Counted from the first letter of the stretch, positions 22,678 to 33,198 are shown. The stretch is 64,000 bases of DNA from Siphonodentalium dalli (GCA_032622095.1 CP136069.1:188531122-188595121); one strand, 5' to 3'. A program made the numbers and translations. The notes: a model not told the origin generated them from the sequence alone.

Positions 22678-22845
22678 TGTTGTATACGTGGGCGCCGGCG
22701 ATTGTCTTAAAGCATAGTAAAGAGATGTTTTGTTTGCTTGATCTCGGCTTTAATTAACTTCTTTTAGACCGGAAGTGATACATGGGAAATAATCAATATC
22801 GCGGAATGTACACAATGAACAGTATAACGGATCAATCATACCACA
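22678..22845 (-). repeat. 5' LTR (168 bp) with promoter and priming arm
   Basis: The LTR is same in sequence as the 3' LTR and starts TGTGGTATG on the minus strand. If the self-priming model holds, RNA begins near 22765, giving an ~80-nt U3 and an 88-nt R-U5. A TATA-like 'gattattt' lies about 22-29 nt upstream of that point. The leader from there to the ATG would be about 111 nt. Confidence 0.95.
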
Positions 22846-22850
22846 CACTG
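22846..22850. repeat. Target site duplication CACTG (right)
   Basis: Matches 18642-18646 exactly. Confidence 0.93.
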
Positions 22851-22908
22851 TTAAAAAAATTCCGTTTTCAGACGGTGCAAAGATCCGGAAAATTGCTGTC
22901 GGCACTAT

Positions 22909-23137
22909 GTTCTGTAAGGTTACGGAACATATATAATTTCATTATGGCAATATGTTCTGTACGGTGACGGAACATTGTATCATTTCATTACTGGCATATG
23001 TTATGTAGGGTGACGGAACATTGTATCATTTTATTACGGCAATATGTTCTGTACAGTTACGGAATATTGTATCATTTAATTGCGGCAATATGTGCTGTAT
23101 GGTTATGGAACAATGTTCCGTGATCATATGGGACATA
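22909..23137 (+). repeat. 46-bp minisatellite, about five units
   Basis: 'gttctgta.ggt.acggaaca' starts at 22909, 22954, 23000, 23046 and 23092, a period of 45-46 bp. Further single 'ttccg' and 'ggaac' blocks continue to about 23245. Confidence 0.85.
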
Positions 23138-23249
23138 GGGCCGCGACAAAACGGTGCAGTGTGCCGTGTCTTGACGCAGTTATGTGCCGGCAGCAATTTT
23201 CCGGATCTTTGTTCCGTTGTATATTTGCGGAACTTTGTTCCGTTTGAGA

Positions 23250-24585
23250 ATGTTAATTGTTTAACAGTGCATTAGTTGAATTTACTGTCTAAAATGTATT
23301 TTTCCTACAAACTAGGCAATTATATGACTTATTATCTTTAAACTGGGTCCTATGTCCAATGCCCTTTTAAAAAGTGGATTCCAGATTAAGGGGGGGGGGG
23401 GGGGTGGCGGTTCACACCACCTGAAGGTTATAACCCACTTCAGATGGAATATCGCTAAACATTTATAAATAAATACAAGACATTTCATAATTTTTAAAAA
23501 TTACATCGGAAAAATGTCTTTCATAAATTTACAAGTCAATGTCTGCAAATTTATTTTTCTGACAAATTCCACACTATACTATTGACTAACAAGAATTTAT
23601 AGCACCAGAGACCCCATATGTGGTACACGTGCGCTCTATGATGCTATACATAACATATGATAAATAGTTCGGCTTTTTGAAGTTACAAAATCCATTGCAT
23701 AATGTTACATTATACTGTTAACCATACTTGTCTAATGCAACGATATTTTGATAGGGAAGGCTAAATGCTCCAAGAATAAAGTATAAACAATAATTTTATA
23801 TTAATGTGTATAATAAAATTGCACAACATACATGTATGGCAATGCATATAACCAGGGAGTGATGCATGACAAACAGTTCCATATGCTGAAGTGTCAAATT
23901 ACTCTTAAATACCATACCGGTACATACAGTACAGACAGTTGGTCCACAGGAGAATGTTCACTGGAAGCACTTCAAAATAATTTGAGCAATTTGTCACATA
24001 TATATCCATACCATCATTACGTTGAATAGTTCAGCACTGTGCACACACAATATTTAGCTGAGGTGGAAGTGGTACCAACTGGTATGTCCACTGTTCCCAA
24101 ATGGTCCTATGGTTAAGACATTCAAGGATGGTACACAAGTACGGATCGTCATCACGTCAATTCACCATCGCGCACAAAGAAGGTGATATTCCACACAAGT
24201 CACATATTCACATTCAGTACCAGCACAGAAATACGATTTGTCATCCACCTTGACACAAAGTTATCTCACATAATCACCTTGGCATGTTGGAGTTTAAGTA
24301 TGCCAGTATACCGGTACATGTTCAGTAGCCCTTGACACTGCTTTACTGTAACCTTGTCTCCAGTTGTTAATGGCATGGTACATCCCTTCATATCAGATTC
24401 AACAGCCATCCTGAAAATAGTCATATCACAAATATACATACATGTATACCAAGTCACTATGTTATATGCATCAATATTATCAGGATTTTAACTTCTTGCA
24501 CTCGCCTCACTTTTCACCCATATCATCTGAAAATAACTTTCTAATCTGCTCGTACATCATACATGTCATGTGTATCTATCTTTCA
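23250..24585. other. No gene recognised; G17 homopolymer
   Basis: A run of 17 Gs interrupted only at its right edge is at about 23391-23407. The remaining sequence is AT-rich, with no frame I can support. Confidence 0.5.
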
Positions 24586-24589
24586 AGTT

Positions 24590-24960
24590 GATAATAAACA
24601 CTCTTTATTACCAATTATTAGTGTCCCTTTAAGTCATGTGATGTCAACAGCAGCTATCACGTGACATTTCCCACATCATTTTACTTTTGTGCACCAATTT
24701 TTTCACATATCTTCTGGGTTGATAATGAACGCTCTTTATTTATCATATAAATTATTAGTAGTCCCCTTTAAGTCATATTAGGTCAAAGGCGCCTATCCCA
24801 TGAGATTCCCCTCGTCAGGTAACCCATCTGTACCAATTCTCCTACATATCTTCTAAGCTGATAAGGGACGCTCTTTATTGACCATTGCCCCTTTAAGACA
24901 TCTGAGGTCAACGGCACCTATCCCATGACACTCCATGGGTCAATGTAATGTATCTCAGTG
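24590..24960 (+). repeat. ~136-bp satellite-like repeat, first cluster
   Basis: The unit is built from 'gataat.aacgctctttatt', 'agt.cccctttaagtcat', 'ggtcaacggc.cctatccca', 'ttcccctggtcaggt' and 'ccaatttt.ctacatat.ttc'. Here 'gctctttatt' falls at about 24733 and 24870. The same unit recurs at 25790-26010, 28440-28790 and 29075-29460, and single pieces recur at 27001, 27046, 30402 and 30568. Origin unknown. Confidence 0.75.
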
Positions 24961-25043
24961 TTTCAATTTTCACAGCCAGATTGCAACCATTTTGGTATAT
25001 AATTAATTACATATGTATATATAGATAATAGTAAACAGTAGTA

Positions 25044-25219
25044 ACATGATTTTGTCATGTGTCATGGTTTATTGCCCCCCCCCCCCCCCGAATGATTTAC
25101 AGTCCCGGGCCTATTGGTGGCCCTCGACTGTGTCTCGGACCGTCAATATGTCCTCGGGCTGTTAGTAAAGCCATGTCGGACCGATTATTTATAAACCATG
25201 ACACCCTCCAAAATCATGT
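25044..25219. mobile_element. MITE with a poly-C interior (second copy 27346-27523)
   Basis: The ends ACATGATTTTGTCATGTGTC and (reverse complement of the right end) ACATGATTTTGGAGGGTGTC continue as 'atggtttat' on both sides, giving ~32-bp imperfect inverted repeats. The inside carries a C16 run and 'gtctcggaccgtca'. A closely similar element sits in the duplicated block at 27346-27523. Confidence 0.65.
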
Positions 25220-25423
25220 CATTTAATATGGTATATTAATCAATTATAGTACAAGTATAGTGGTATTAGTGACTTCTGGAGCAGATAATATGAACAAGTT
25301 CACCATACTCACCGAGTCACCGACTGTATATATGTTCCTCTTCACCATTCACACATTCCAGGGTGTTTTGCAACTTCTGCTGGTGGCGGCATGCCATTAT
25401 CAGTATGGTGTCCAGTGCTGGAG

Positions 25424-25606
25424 CTATTTGACTGATTGCACCGTCATTATGTCCATGTTCAATTTATTTTCATCAGCTGTTTTAGGAATCAAACTGTGGA
25501 ATATACATTGAATAAAGTCTTTAGTATTCGGAATGTTTTTCATTTGTCCTAACCCTTTCATGAGTGGAACTTCCTGACGTTTTGTGAAAACACTGTGCCG
25601 ATGCAT
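25424..25606 (-). pseudogene. Exon-like segment, decayed paralogue 1
   Basis: The minus strand reads FIQCIFHSLIPKTADENKLN, closely matching segments at 26529-26858 and 27645-27896. A 'gtgagtatgg' donor-like sequence follows at about 25314, but stops interrupt the frame before it. This is either a dead exon copy or part of a duplicated mobile block. No family was recognised. Confidence 0.3.
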
Positions 25607-25680
25607 TCTCTTATATATATATATATATATATATATGCGAGCGCTCAGAGGGCGCCTATAGCATATATAAGAAAATGCAT
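25601..25680. repeat. Hairpin repeat 'atgcattctcttatata', copy with expanded AT
   Basis: ATGCATTCTCTTATAT at the left pairs with ATATATAAGAAAATGCAT at the right. An AT microsatellite has expanded inside the left arm. It is one of at least seven copies in the window (25716-25776, 27891-27950, 28222-28275, 28868-28930, 59775-59841, 60063-60127). Confidence 0.8.
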
Positions 25681-25715
25681 TGGCCTAACAATATTTACCT
25701 TGATCTTGTAAGCCA

Positions 25716-25776
25716 GTGCATTCTCTCATATATGCGAGGATCCCTGTGGGTGACTCACACATATTAGAGAATGCAC
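25716..25776. repeat. Hairpin repeat, second copy
   Basis: GTGCATTCTCTCATATATGCG pairs imperfectly with a right arm ending 'atattagagaatgcac'; the loop reads 'ccctgtgggtg'. It belongs to the same family as 25601-25680. Confidence 0.8.
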
Positions 25777-26162
25777 TGACACACCAGTAAATAAACGCTC
25801 TTCATTTATCGTCTAATTTATGTTAATATAATTTAGTAGTCCCCGTTTAAGGTCAAAGGTGCCTATGTCATGATATTTGCCTGGTCAGGTGATATCTGTA
25901 TCAATTTTATTACATATCGTCTAAGCTGATAATGAACGCTCTTTATTTCTTGTACATGATAAATATAATTGTAAAATCCCCCTTTAGAGTCAACGGCACA
26001 CCCCCAGTCAATTTACCGCTGCATATCAATTTCCAGCGACCATTTCATTCACACGCACACATTATTGACTGTCTCGTGCCACTAACAATACTGGTAGTCT
26101 AATATACCCTCAGGCTGTTAATCACCCCTGTTGGCAATTACTAAAACACGACACACTCAACA

Positions 26163-26405
26163 CTCATATTGTTGGTATATTATATATAAATTGGTATGAA
26201 ATAATGCCCTAAGTAATCGACCTCTTAACCAAAGCAGAATTATGGGTAACTTTTCAGGATTTAGTCTGAAATTCCGATGAATGGAAACAAGTCATATTTC
26301 CGACAAAATTATGAAAAGTTACCCATAATTCTGCTTTGGTTAAGAGGTCGATTACTTAGGGCATTACTGTATACCAATTTATATATAATATACCAACAAT
26401 ATGAG
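26163..26405. mobile_element. Large palindrome: MITE pair with 93-bp arms
   Basis: Arms 26163-26255 and 26313-26405 are about 97% complementary around a 57-nt loop. The arms hold the CAGTAATGC...-type MITE end ('ataatgccctaagtaatcga', 'ccaaagcagaattatgggta') together with outer sequence 'attgttggtatattatatat', so flanking DNA was also inverted and copied. Another partial copy follows at about 26410-26516, and relatives are at 51939-52053 and 62252-62337. The transcript would form a long dsRNA stem. Confidence 0.85.
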
Positions 26406-26409
26406 TTTT

Positions 26410-26516
26410 GAGAGCTTTCCGATGAATGGCAACAAGCTATATTTCCGACTAAATTCTGAAAAGTTAGCCATAATTCTGCTTTGGTTAAGAGGTCAATTAC
26501 TTAAGGCATTACTGTA
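26410..26516 (+). mobile_element. CAGTAATGC-family MITE, single copy
   Basis: It runs from 'gagagctttccgatgaatgg' through 'cataattctgctttggttaa' to 'ggcattactg' followed by TA. This is the same 105-115-bp sequence as 51939-52053, where both TA borders are clear. Its 5' CAGTAATGC tip is missing. Confidence 0.75.
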
Positions 26517-26582
26517 TAAATAAGTCGTCTACCCAGACTTGTTGATGATATGCATAAATTCATCTGTATCATATATACTCAC

Positions 26583-26805
26583 CGACTCGGGCATCCACGC
26601 ATATATGTATCTGGCGTATCTGCATATATCTACATGTATGTCAGTCATGTTGTTCAGCGATGGAGCCTTTCTATTGTGTTTGTCCTGTTCTGCTTGCATG
26701 TGTGTTATGTTCAATCTATCCTCATCAGCTGTTTCAGGAATCGTACTGTGGAATACAAATTGATTCAAAACCTTAAAGACACGGTCGGCCTTGGCGGTGG
26801 GTATC
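26583..26805 (-). CDS. Candidate exon of an unrecognised minus-strand gene (partial)
   Basis: The segment lies between an acceptor-like 'attgtcacag' and a donor-like CG|GTGAGTATAT. It stays open for 74 codons on the minus strand and includes FVFHSTIPETADEDRLNI. Two other segments (25424-25606 and 27645-27896) encode the same core and are also followed by GTGAGTAT. Similar protein, similar splice context and three copies suggest duplicated exons. They may equally be hitchhikers in a duplicated repeat block. I recognise no domain. Phase would be 2 in and 0 out. Confidence 0.3.
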
Positions 26806-27309
26806 CTGTGACAATATCTCCACCCGTCAAAAACCGCCACAAACAGAAAGAACATCAAAATGTAGATAGACTTTGTCCATATACAAATAAGAAATATCGC
26901 ATAAACAGTATGTTATGGTCATTTGTTTGACCATTGTTATGTAAACAAAAGCATAATAAGTTACTTTTCTGGTGTTTGTTTATATTATGATGGTAAACAT
27001 AAAGAGCGTTCTTTGTGGGTGAATACCTGATATGGAACTAATAAAGAGCGTTTATGCCATTTATGGGTGATTAGCCAGTAGCATTGTGCTGTCTTCTGTA
27101 ACACAATCACGCTCTTGTTTAGGTAAAATATAGCATGTCTTTATGATAACATGCTGTTTACGCGATGGTCATGGTATATATGAACGGAACTGTATGCGTT
27201 TTAATGTTGGTATATAATTAATTATTTAATAAAATTATTAGTTAGTGCCCTATTAAGACATCTGAGGTTCACGGGTCCCGGAGACCTATCTGATAAGAAT
27301 CCCCGGGAG

Positions 27310-27955
27310 AAATGACCCATATATAGATAATAGTAAATTGTAATAACATGATTTTGTCGGGTGTCATGGTTTATTAATGCCCCCCCCCCCACAGGGATGA
27401 TTCACAGCCCCGGGTATATTAGTGGCCATCGTCTGTGTCTCGGACCGTCACTGTGTCTTCGGGCTGTTACTAATGCCTGTCAGGCCGATTATTTATAAAC
27501 CATGACACCCTCCAATATCATGTCATTTAATATAGTATATTAATAAATTATATTACAAGTATAGTGGTATATAATCGAGTCTACCCAGACTTCAATAGCA
27601 GATAATATACACAAGTTCATCATACTCACCAAGTCCCCGACTCTTCACAATCCACACATTCCAGGATCTTCTGCAACTTCTGCTGGTGGTGGCAGGCCGT
27701 TATCAGTATGGCGTCCAGTGTGCACCCTCATTCTTGCTATGTTCAATTTATTTTCATCAGCTGTTTCAGGAATCGAACTGTGGAATATACATTGAATAAA
27801 GTCTTTAATATTCGGAATGTTTTTCATTTGTCCTACCGGTAACCCTTTCATGAGTGGAGCTTCCTGACGTTTTATGAAAACCCTGTGCCGATGCATTCTC
27901 TTATATATGCGAGTCGCTCATAGGGCGCCTATAGCATATAAGAGAATTCAGTGGC
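27310..27955 (+). repeat. Large duplicated block, copy 2
   Basis: Direct duplicate of 25008-25780, including the C-run MITE (27346-27523), the exon-like segment and a hairpin (27891-27950). Confidence 0.8.
27645..27896 (-). CDS. Candidate exon-like segment, paralogue 3 (partial)
   Basis: The minus strand is open for 83 codons, with KDFIQCIFHSSIPETADENK as the shared core and ending PAEVAEDPGMCGL before a stop. A strong donor-like TTG|GTGAGTATG lies just after the stop (27629/27630), so the stop would fall inside the exon. It may be a terminal coding exon with UTR, or a dead copy. See 26583-26805. Confidence 0.25.
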   Translation of the reverse strand: MHRHRVFIKRQEAPLMKGLPVGQMKNIPNIKDFIQCIFHSSIPETADENKLNIARMRVHTGRHTDNGLPPPAEVAEDPGMCGL

Positions 27956-28225
27956 CTAACAATATTTACCTTGATCTTGTAAGTCAATGCATTCTAAGTA
28001 AGTAAGTAATGCTTTATTCCCAGCCAATTGGTAATTTGGTACATGAGAAAACATATAATACACTATGTACAAATGAGAACACTCCGGTCCAAATATTTGA
28101 AAATACACATGCAAACAGTAAATACTGAAAAACAATCATCACACCCAATATATAACAACAATTATGCATACATACACACATACAATTATATATATGCATG
28201 AAACTATCTGTACTTCCTGTACTTC

Positions 28226-28808
28226 TCTCATATATGCGAAGCTCCCTATGGGCGACACACATATTAGAGCATGCGCACAGGGTCTTTATTGCCAGCGCAA
28301 CTCCAACCACGAAAGGGTTAAGGCTTACATTGTGTATATGTTGTTTACGGTGTGATATGATCACGTGTATTTGTATATTCGGATATTGTTCCTAAGCTCA
28401 AGGAAATAATTATGGACATTTGAAATTATAGGTCATTCTCCAGATATGGTTACCTCTATGTTTTTAAGTTGATAATAAACGCTCTTTATTGCTAATTAGT
28501 AGTGCCCCTTTAAGTTATCTGCACATATGTTTAAGCCCATGACACCCCTGTGTCAAATTACATTAATGTTCAAATTTTCCGACATATCTTATGAGCTGAT
28601 AATATTAAACACTCTACGTTGATCATCTAATTTATGTTAATATAATTTAGTAGTCACCGTTTAAGTCATCTGATGTCAACGGTGCCCATGTCATTATATT
28701 TGCCTGGTCAGGTGACCTATGTGTACCAATTTTCCTACATATCGTCTAAGCTGATAAGAAACGCTCTGTATTGCTCGTATATATGATAAATATAATTGTT
28801 AAGTCCCC
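28226..28808 (+). repeat. ~580-bp direct duplication, copy 1 (copy 2 at 28877-29453)
   Basis: Nearly identical blocks start 651 bp apart. Each contains a hairpin repeat ('ctcatatatgcgaa...tattagagcatgcg'), 'cacgaaagggttaaggctta', 'atcacgtgtatttgtatatt' and two ~136-bp satellite-like units. Confidence 0.9.
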
Positions 28809-28876
28809 GTATAGCATATATAAGAGAATTCAGTGGCCTAACAATATTTACCTTGATCTTGCAAGCCAGTGCATTC

Positions 28877-29453
28877 TCTCATATATGCGAATCTCCCTAT
28901 GGGCGACACACATATTAGAGCATGCGCACAGGGTCTTTAATGCCAGCGCAACTCCAATCACGAAAGGGTTAAGGCTTATATATATTGTTTACGGTGTGAT
29001 ATGATCACGTGTATTTGTATATTCGGATATTGTTCCTAAGCTCAAGGAAATAATTATGGACATTTGAAATTATAGGTCATTCTCCAGATATGGTTACCTC
29101 TATGTTTTTAAGTTGATAATAAACGCTCTTTATTGCTAATTAGTAGTGCCCCTTTAAGTCATCCGCACATATGTTTAAGCCCATGACACCCCTGTGTCAA
29201 ATTACCTTAATGTTCAAATTTGCCGACATATCTTCTGAGCTGATAATATTAAACACTCTACGTTGATCATCTAATTTATGTTAATATAATTTAGTAGTCA
29301 CAGTTTAAGTCATCTGATGTCAACGGTGCCCATGTCATTATATTTGCCTGGTCAGGTGACCTATGTGTACCAATTTTCCTACATATCGTCTAAGCTGATA
29401 AGAAACGCTCTGTATTGCTCGTATATGATAAATATAATTGTTAAGTCCCCCTT
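28877..29453 (+). repeat. ~580-bp direct duplication, copy 2
   Basis: Counterpart of 28226-28808. After it, 29455-29620 repeats 25980-26160 ('atttccagcgaccatttcat', 'ctcaggctgttaatca'). Confidence 0.9.
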
Positions 29454-29699
29454 ATAGGGTCAACGGCACACACCCCGGTCAATTTAAAACTAGATATCAA
29501 TTTCCAGCGACCATTTCATTCACACACATTATTGACTGTCTCGTGTCACTAATAATAGTCTAATATGCCCTCAGGCTGTTAATCATTCCTGTTGGCAATT
29601 ACTAAAACAGGACACACTCAAATTTCAACATAATTTGAACTCCCATGCCAAAACCCGATCAGCATTTATGGAACAATAACTAACTATATGCCTAGAAAT

Positions 29700-30380
29700 G
29701 TTTAGCAATACATATGGACATGATAACATTGTTTCAAATACAATACCACCATATTCACGTGTGTTGCTAAACACAGTCATAGATGAGTTGTTGTTACATA
29801 AAAGTTATGTTGATCGGTTTTATCCAAATTTAATACTAAACAAAATGACCCATAAGCACCTTAGTCTGGAATGATAATATAAACCGAAATATGACCGAAT
29901 AACTTTAATAAACAGACAGACTGACACTTACCTAAATATGGCTGGCAAATGTGTTACCACACAACTCTTTATGACGCGATACTTCGTCCTGCATGGCATT
30001 AAACATTAATTTTGTTAATTGATGAAAAAACACCATCAATCAATTTAAAACGACATCCTGAAACTTTAGTCTTGATAAAAATGGATATTAATACTGAGTA
30101 ATGCATGTGAACCACATTTATTTTTATCAATTATTGTATCTAGTGGCCTAACTATATTGCGTGTTACTTTTGTAAAATCACATATAGTTACAGTATATTA
30201 CATATAAGAGCAATGAATATATGATAACCATTAAGTGGCATCGCTGTGAACATTTGAGTTAATTGTCAAACTTTCCATGGGGTACAATGTTGATCGCAAC
30301 TGTAGCCACGGAGACATCAACTTGATATGTGTGTCAAATTTCAACTAGCACAATTCATGATACGGCTAATCGTGTTAGTA
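29700..30380. other. No feature recognised
   Basis: AT-rich sequence with no gene or clear repeat, apart from the inverted 'gatcgcaactgtagccac' core near 30290 shared with 9878. Confidence 0.5.
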
Positions 30381-30394
30381 TTATTTATTATCAG

Positions 30395-31265
30395 GAAACG
30401 CTCTTTAAATTCTTAAAACCGTCCAAAAACTTGTTTCCACTAAAATGTCAGACTTGAAACAGGTAGGCTCCGAAAGTAGAACGTCATATTTGATACTTTT
30501 GTCAAATTTTAACTCTCACAGTCCACCAGAAGGTTAATTATGTTGATTAATATTTGTATAATAAGTAAACGCTCTTTAAATTCTTAAAACAGTCCCAAAA
30601 ACTTTTTCCACTAAAATTTCAACTGGACACAGGTAGACTCTGATAGTAGACATTGCATTGATAGGGAAACCGTTCGCATGTCGTGTTTAACATTCCGAAA
30701 TTGCGCGACCATTTTTTTTTCGACTGAAGGAATCTGACTTGTCGTGAATCAGCGAGAGTGGGGGTAGGGTTAGCTTTTCTGCGATATCTTTACCAATAAT
30801 TGATGTATCGGAGTTCTGTTTGTGGCATATGATCAGGATATCCACACAGATTGTTCATGTTCGTGTGTATGTGGTGTATTTGATTTTAACAATATACAAC
30901 ATCTTAATATTTAGGAAATAAAATTGAAAATGCAGTCATAAATACAATTCAGCTGATGATATTAGGGTAAAATTTCACATTAAGATATGCAACTATGCAA
31001 TTTGTGGCAACATCTCTCCCTGTTTTTCAATTTCGAGGAACAAAGCAAGCCACTTAAAGAACTTGATATCTGTAATATAGCATGTTTTATTACCAGGCGG
31101 ACCGGACAAAATAAAGGGGTACACAAATAAAAGTCTCACAAAAACCTGTTTCCATTAAAATGTCAAGCTGGAAACAGGTATATTCTGAAAATAGACACAC
31201 TGGTGGTATATAAACCGTTCTCAGATTGCTTTTAACATTCCGAAAACGCTCGACCATTTTTTTTT
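30395..31265 (+). repeat. Dispersed three-copy repeat around 'tttccactaaaatgtca'
   Basis: 'cgctctttaaattcttaaaa' followed by 'cgtccaaaaacttgtttcca' occurs at about 30402 and 30568, and the second half again near 31135. 'cgaccattttttttcgac' recurs at about 30706 and 31250. Copies are diverged; no coding. Confidence 0.65.
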
Positions 31266-31281
31266 CGACATAAGGAATCCG

Positions 31282-31860
31282 ACTATATGTTTTATAAGCC
31301 AGTTCTCTTGTTTTGTTGTAATTTGTCCTGATGTTTCTTCTGATAAATCTGAATGAGGCATTGACTTTGTGATGTTATTTATATGTGAGAATTCCATGAC
31401 ATATCTTTAGAGATGGTTATTCCTAGATATGTGTTATTTATTTTCTGATGTTGGAGGTAGTAGTCAAGAATTTTAACTATATGTTCTTTTTTCCTATATA
31501 TGTGGATTATTTCACATTTGTCGGTATTGAATGCCATCTGCCACTCATCCAACTTTTCGACTGTGAGGGGGTCTTCTTGGATAGTATTGCAGTCTGAGTG
31601 AGATGATATGGTACAGTAGACTATCGTGTCATCTGCAAAGAGCCGAGAGTGACTTTATGTGAGGATGGGAGGTCGTTAATGTAGATGAGAACGAGACAGG
31701 ACCCAAGGACGTAACCCTGTGGAACCCCAGAAAAAAACGGGACGAGAGGACGATTCTTGGCCATTGAGAACAACTGTTTGTGATCTGTTAGACAGAAAGT
31801 CTCGAATCCAGTATACAGCTGTGTTATTTATGCCGATTCTATGGGCGGCCGTTCGGTGAA
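31282..31860 (-). pseudogene. LINE reverse transcriptase fragment (Jockey-superfamily-like)
   Basis: On the minus strand, from about 31840 downwards, I read a degenerate RT palm: WIRDFLSNRSQ, then GVPQG, LIYINDLP, the catalytic box FADDT, then WQMAFNTDKC and YLGITISKDMSW, followed by a tail resembling 'FRFIRRN...LAY'. This order (GVPQG, YINDLP, xADDT, FN.DKC, YLG) is diagnostic for non-LTR retrotransposon RT. Frameshifts lie between YINDLP and FADDT and near the end, and the endonuclease domain is missing. A dead copy. Confidence 0.85.
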
Positions 31861-32237
31861 ATAAAGGTTAATGGTGGTTTGTTTAAACAATTACATGCAC
31901 TGCACATTCAATATAAGTCCATTCCGTTTTAATAGCAATCTTTTTAAACCAATTCAACTGTATAAGAAACACCCCCAATCAGAGATTAAGCTGGTCTGGT
32001 GTTGCTCACAGTGCGGACTTTTTGGGAAAATGGTTAGTCATTAATTAATTGCATAATATGTATCTAACAAGCAATAATAACTGGTTCATACTTAACCTTT
32101 GCACTTAAGTAAAATTATTAAGTGTAAATACACTGCACTTAATTGCAAACGTTAAGTATAGGAACTAGTTAATTGTGGTATACTTAAGCCTAAATAAATC
32201 AAAAATGTGAAAACGCTTGCCATATGTGATGGGTTAA

Positions 32238-32679
32238 AGGCCCACTTAATTTTCGAACCACCAGATTACATTATATAAAATATATGCCATATTATATACC
32301 ATTTGAAAGAGGAAGCTCCAAAACATTGTATTATCAACTTAGCCGGTGTAATGAACTGTGGACATGTTGTTTTTGTTGAGTTGCCAACGCGTTTTGTCAT
32401 CAAGAATGAAGAAAAATCAGTATTATTTTCAATGCAGGGTGTATAACTCTATATATTAAAGATAGAATTCTTCCCCTTCCATTGAAAAAGTTTGAATTCT
32501 GTTGCATTCTGGGTGACAGAGGGGGAGTCTTCTATTTATCTGTGGGTATGTTCTGAGACACAGATGTTTCAAATACTGGTGAATTATAGCATTTTAATCA
32601 TATTTTAAGGCATAGATCGTTAACCGTATATCAAGTCACTATAAACAAATAATTGGCGACTCTAAAATTAAGTGGGCCT
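32238..32679. mobile_element. MITE with TTAA duplication (442 bp)
   Basis: TTAA at 32234-32237 and 32680-32683 flanks an element starting AGGCCCACTTAATTTT and ending with the reverse complement AAAATTAAGTGGGCCT. TTAA with a short inverted repeat suggests a piggyBac-type non-autonomous element. The element at 8171-8688 has the same duplication type and also begins AG. A solo end of this same family is at 2058-2077. Confidence 0.8.
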
Positions 32680-32689
32680 TTAATCTGTC

Positions 32690-32870
32690 TGTATCTGTAG
32701 ATATTACAGTGCAGGAACCAATTCTGGTTGTAGACGCACTGGTCCAGGTGCTACCACGGCCGAGTAACTTTATAACCCTGTGGTGACTCCAGTAGCGTTC
32801 AACGTGCACACACCGAGGCGTGTACACGGGTCAGCCATTAATGTCCGCACCCGATCGGACAGCGTACTGC
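32690..32870 (-). repeat. Dispersed ~180-bp repeat (inverted partner at 43640-43815)
   Basis: Read in reverse complement it matches 43640-43815, sharing 'gttataaagttactcggccg', 'tggtagcacctggacca' and 'ctactggagtcaccac'. One three-base indel keeps the frame that encodes VIKLLGRGSTWT in both copies, but there is no other sign of coding. Confidence 0.75.
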
Positions 32871-32891
32871 ACCCACGACAACATACATGGA

Positions 32892-33050
32892 CAGGGGCGG
32901 CGGAGCCGGTGGGGCACAGGGGGGCACGTGCCCCCCCCCCACTTTTTCCACAATATTGGGTACATAATCTTCCAATAGAAAATGCATTGGAGAAAATAAT
33001 TTTTGATTCCCAAGAAAACATTTCATTAGTAGACAAATGTGTTTAATCTT
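32892..33050 (+). mobile_element. hAT-like 5' terminus (truncated)
   Basis: CAGGGGCGGCGGAGC followed by GC-rich sequence and a C10 run is typical of hAT 5' ends, and resembles the complete hAT element at 37317. No matching right end or 8-bp duplication was found. Confidence 0.45.
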
Positions 33051-33198
33051 ATCAGTTATGCCCCTTGGCTATGGCTAGCAAGATAGATAGTTAATCCCTG
33101 GGTCAGTACTGACACGTACCCTGTCTGAGTAATTGTAATAGGGGGAAGTTGGCATTTTGCATTCGGATCTTTATTCAGTGATCTCGAATGAGACTTTT

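Larger units (their letters stand above)
18647..22845 (-). mobile_element. Ty3/Gypsy-type LTR retrotransposon, complete, 4199 bp
   Basis: This is a full-length element in minus orientation: 5' LTR 22678-22845, untranslated leader, one 1261-codon Gag-Pol frame (22654-18869), polypurine tract, and 3' LTR 18647-18814. The LTRs are 168 bp, start TG and end CA, and I find no difference between them. A 5-bp duplication (CACTG) flanks the element. Identical LTRs, an undamaged frame and an intact duplication point to a very recent insertion. The order RT-RNase H-integrase in Pol puts it in the Ty3/Gypsy (Metaviridae) group. No envelope gene and no chromodomain are seen. It could be transcriptionally active, but nothing here proves that. 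Confidence 0.97.
25008..25780 (+). repeat. Large duplicated block, copy 1 (copy 2 at 27310-27955)
   Basis: Both copies hold, in the same order, the C-run MITE, 'cagcagataata.a.aagtt', 'ttctgctggtggcggca', 'tcatcagctgttt.aggaatc', 'cctttcatgagtgga' and a ~60-bp hairpin. A third, partial copy is at 26520-26805. They are ancient duplications, since indels and substitutions are common. Confidence 0.8.
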
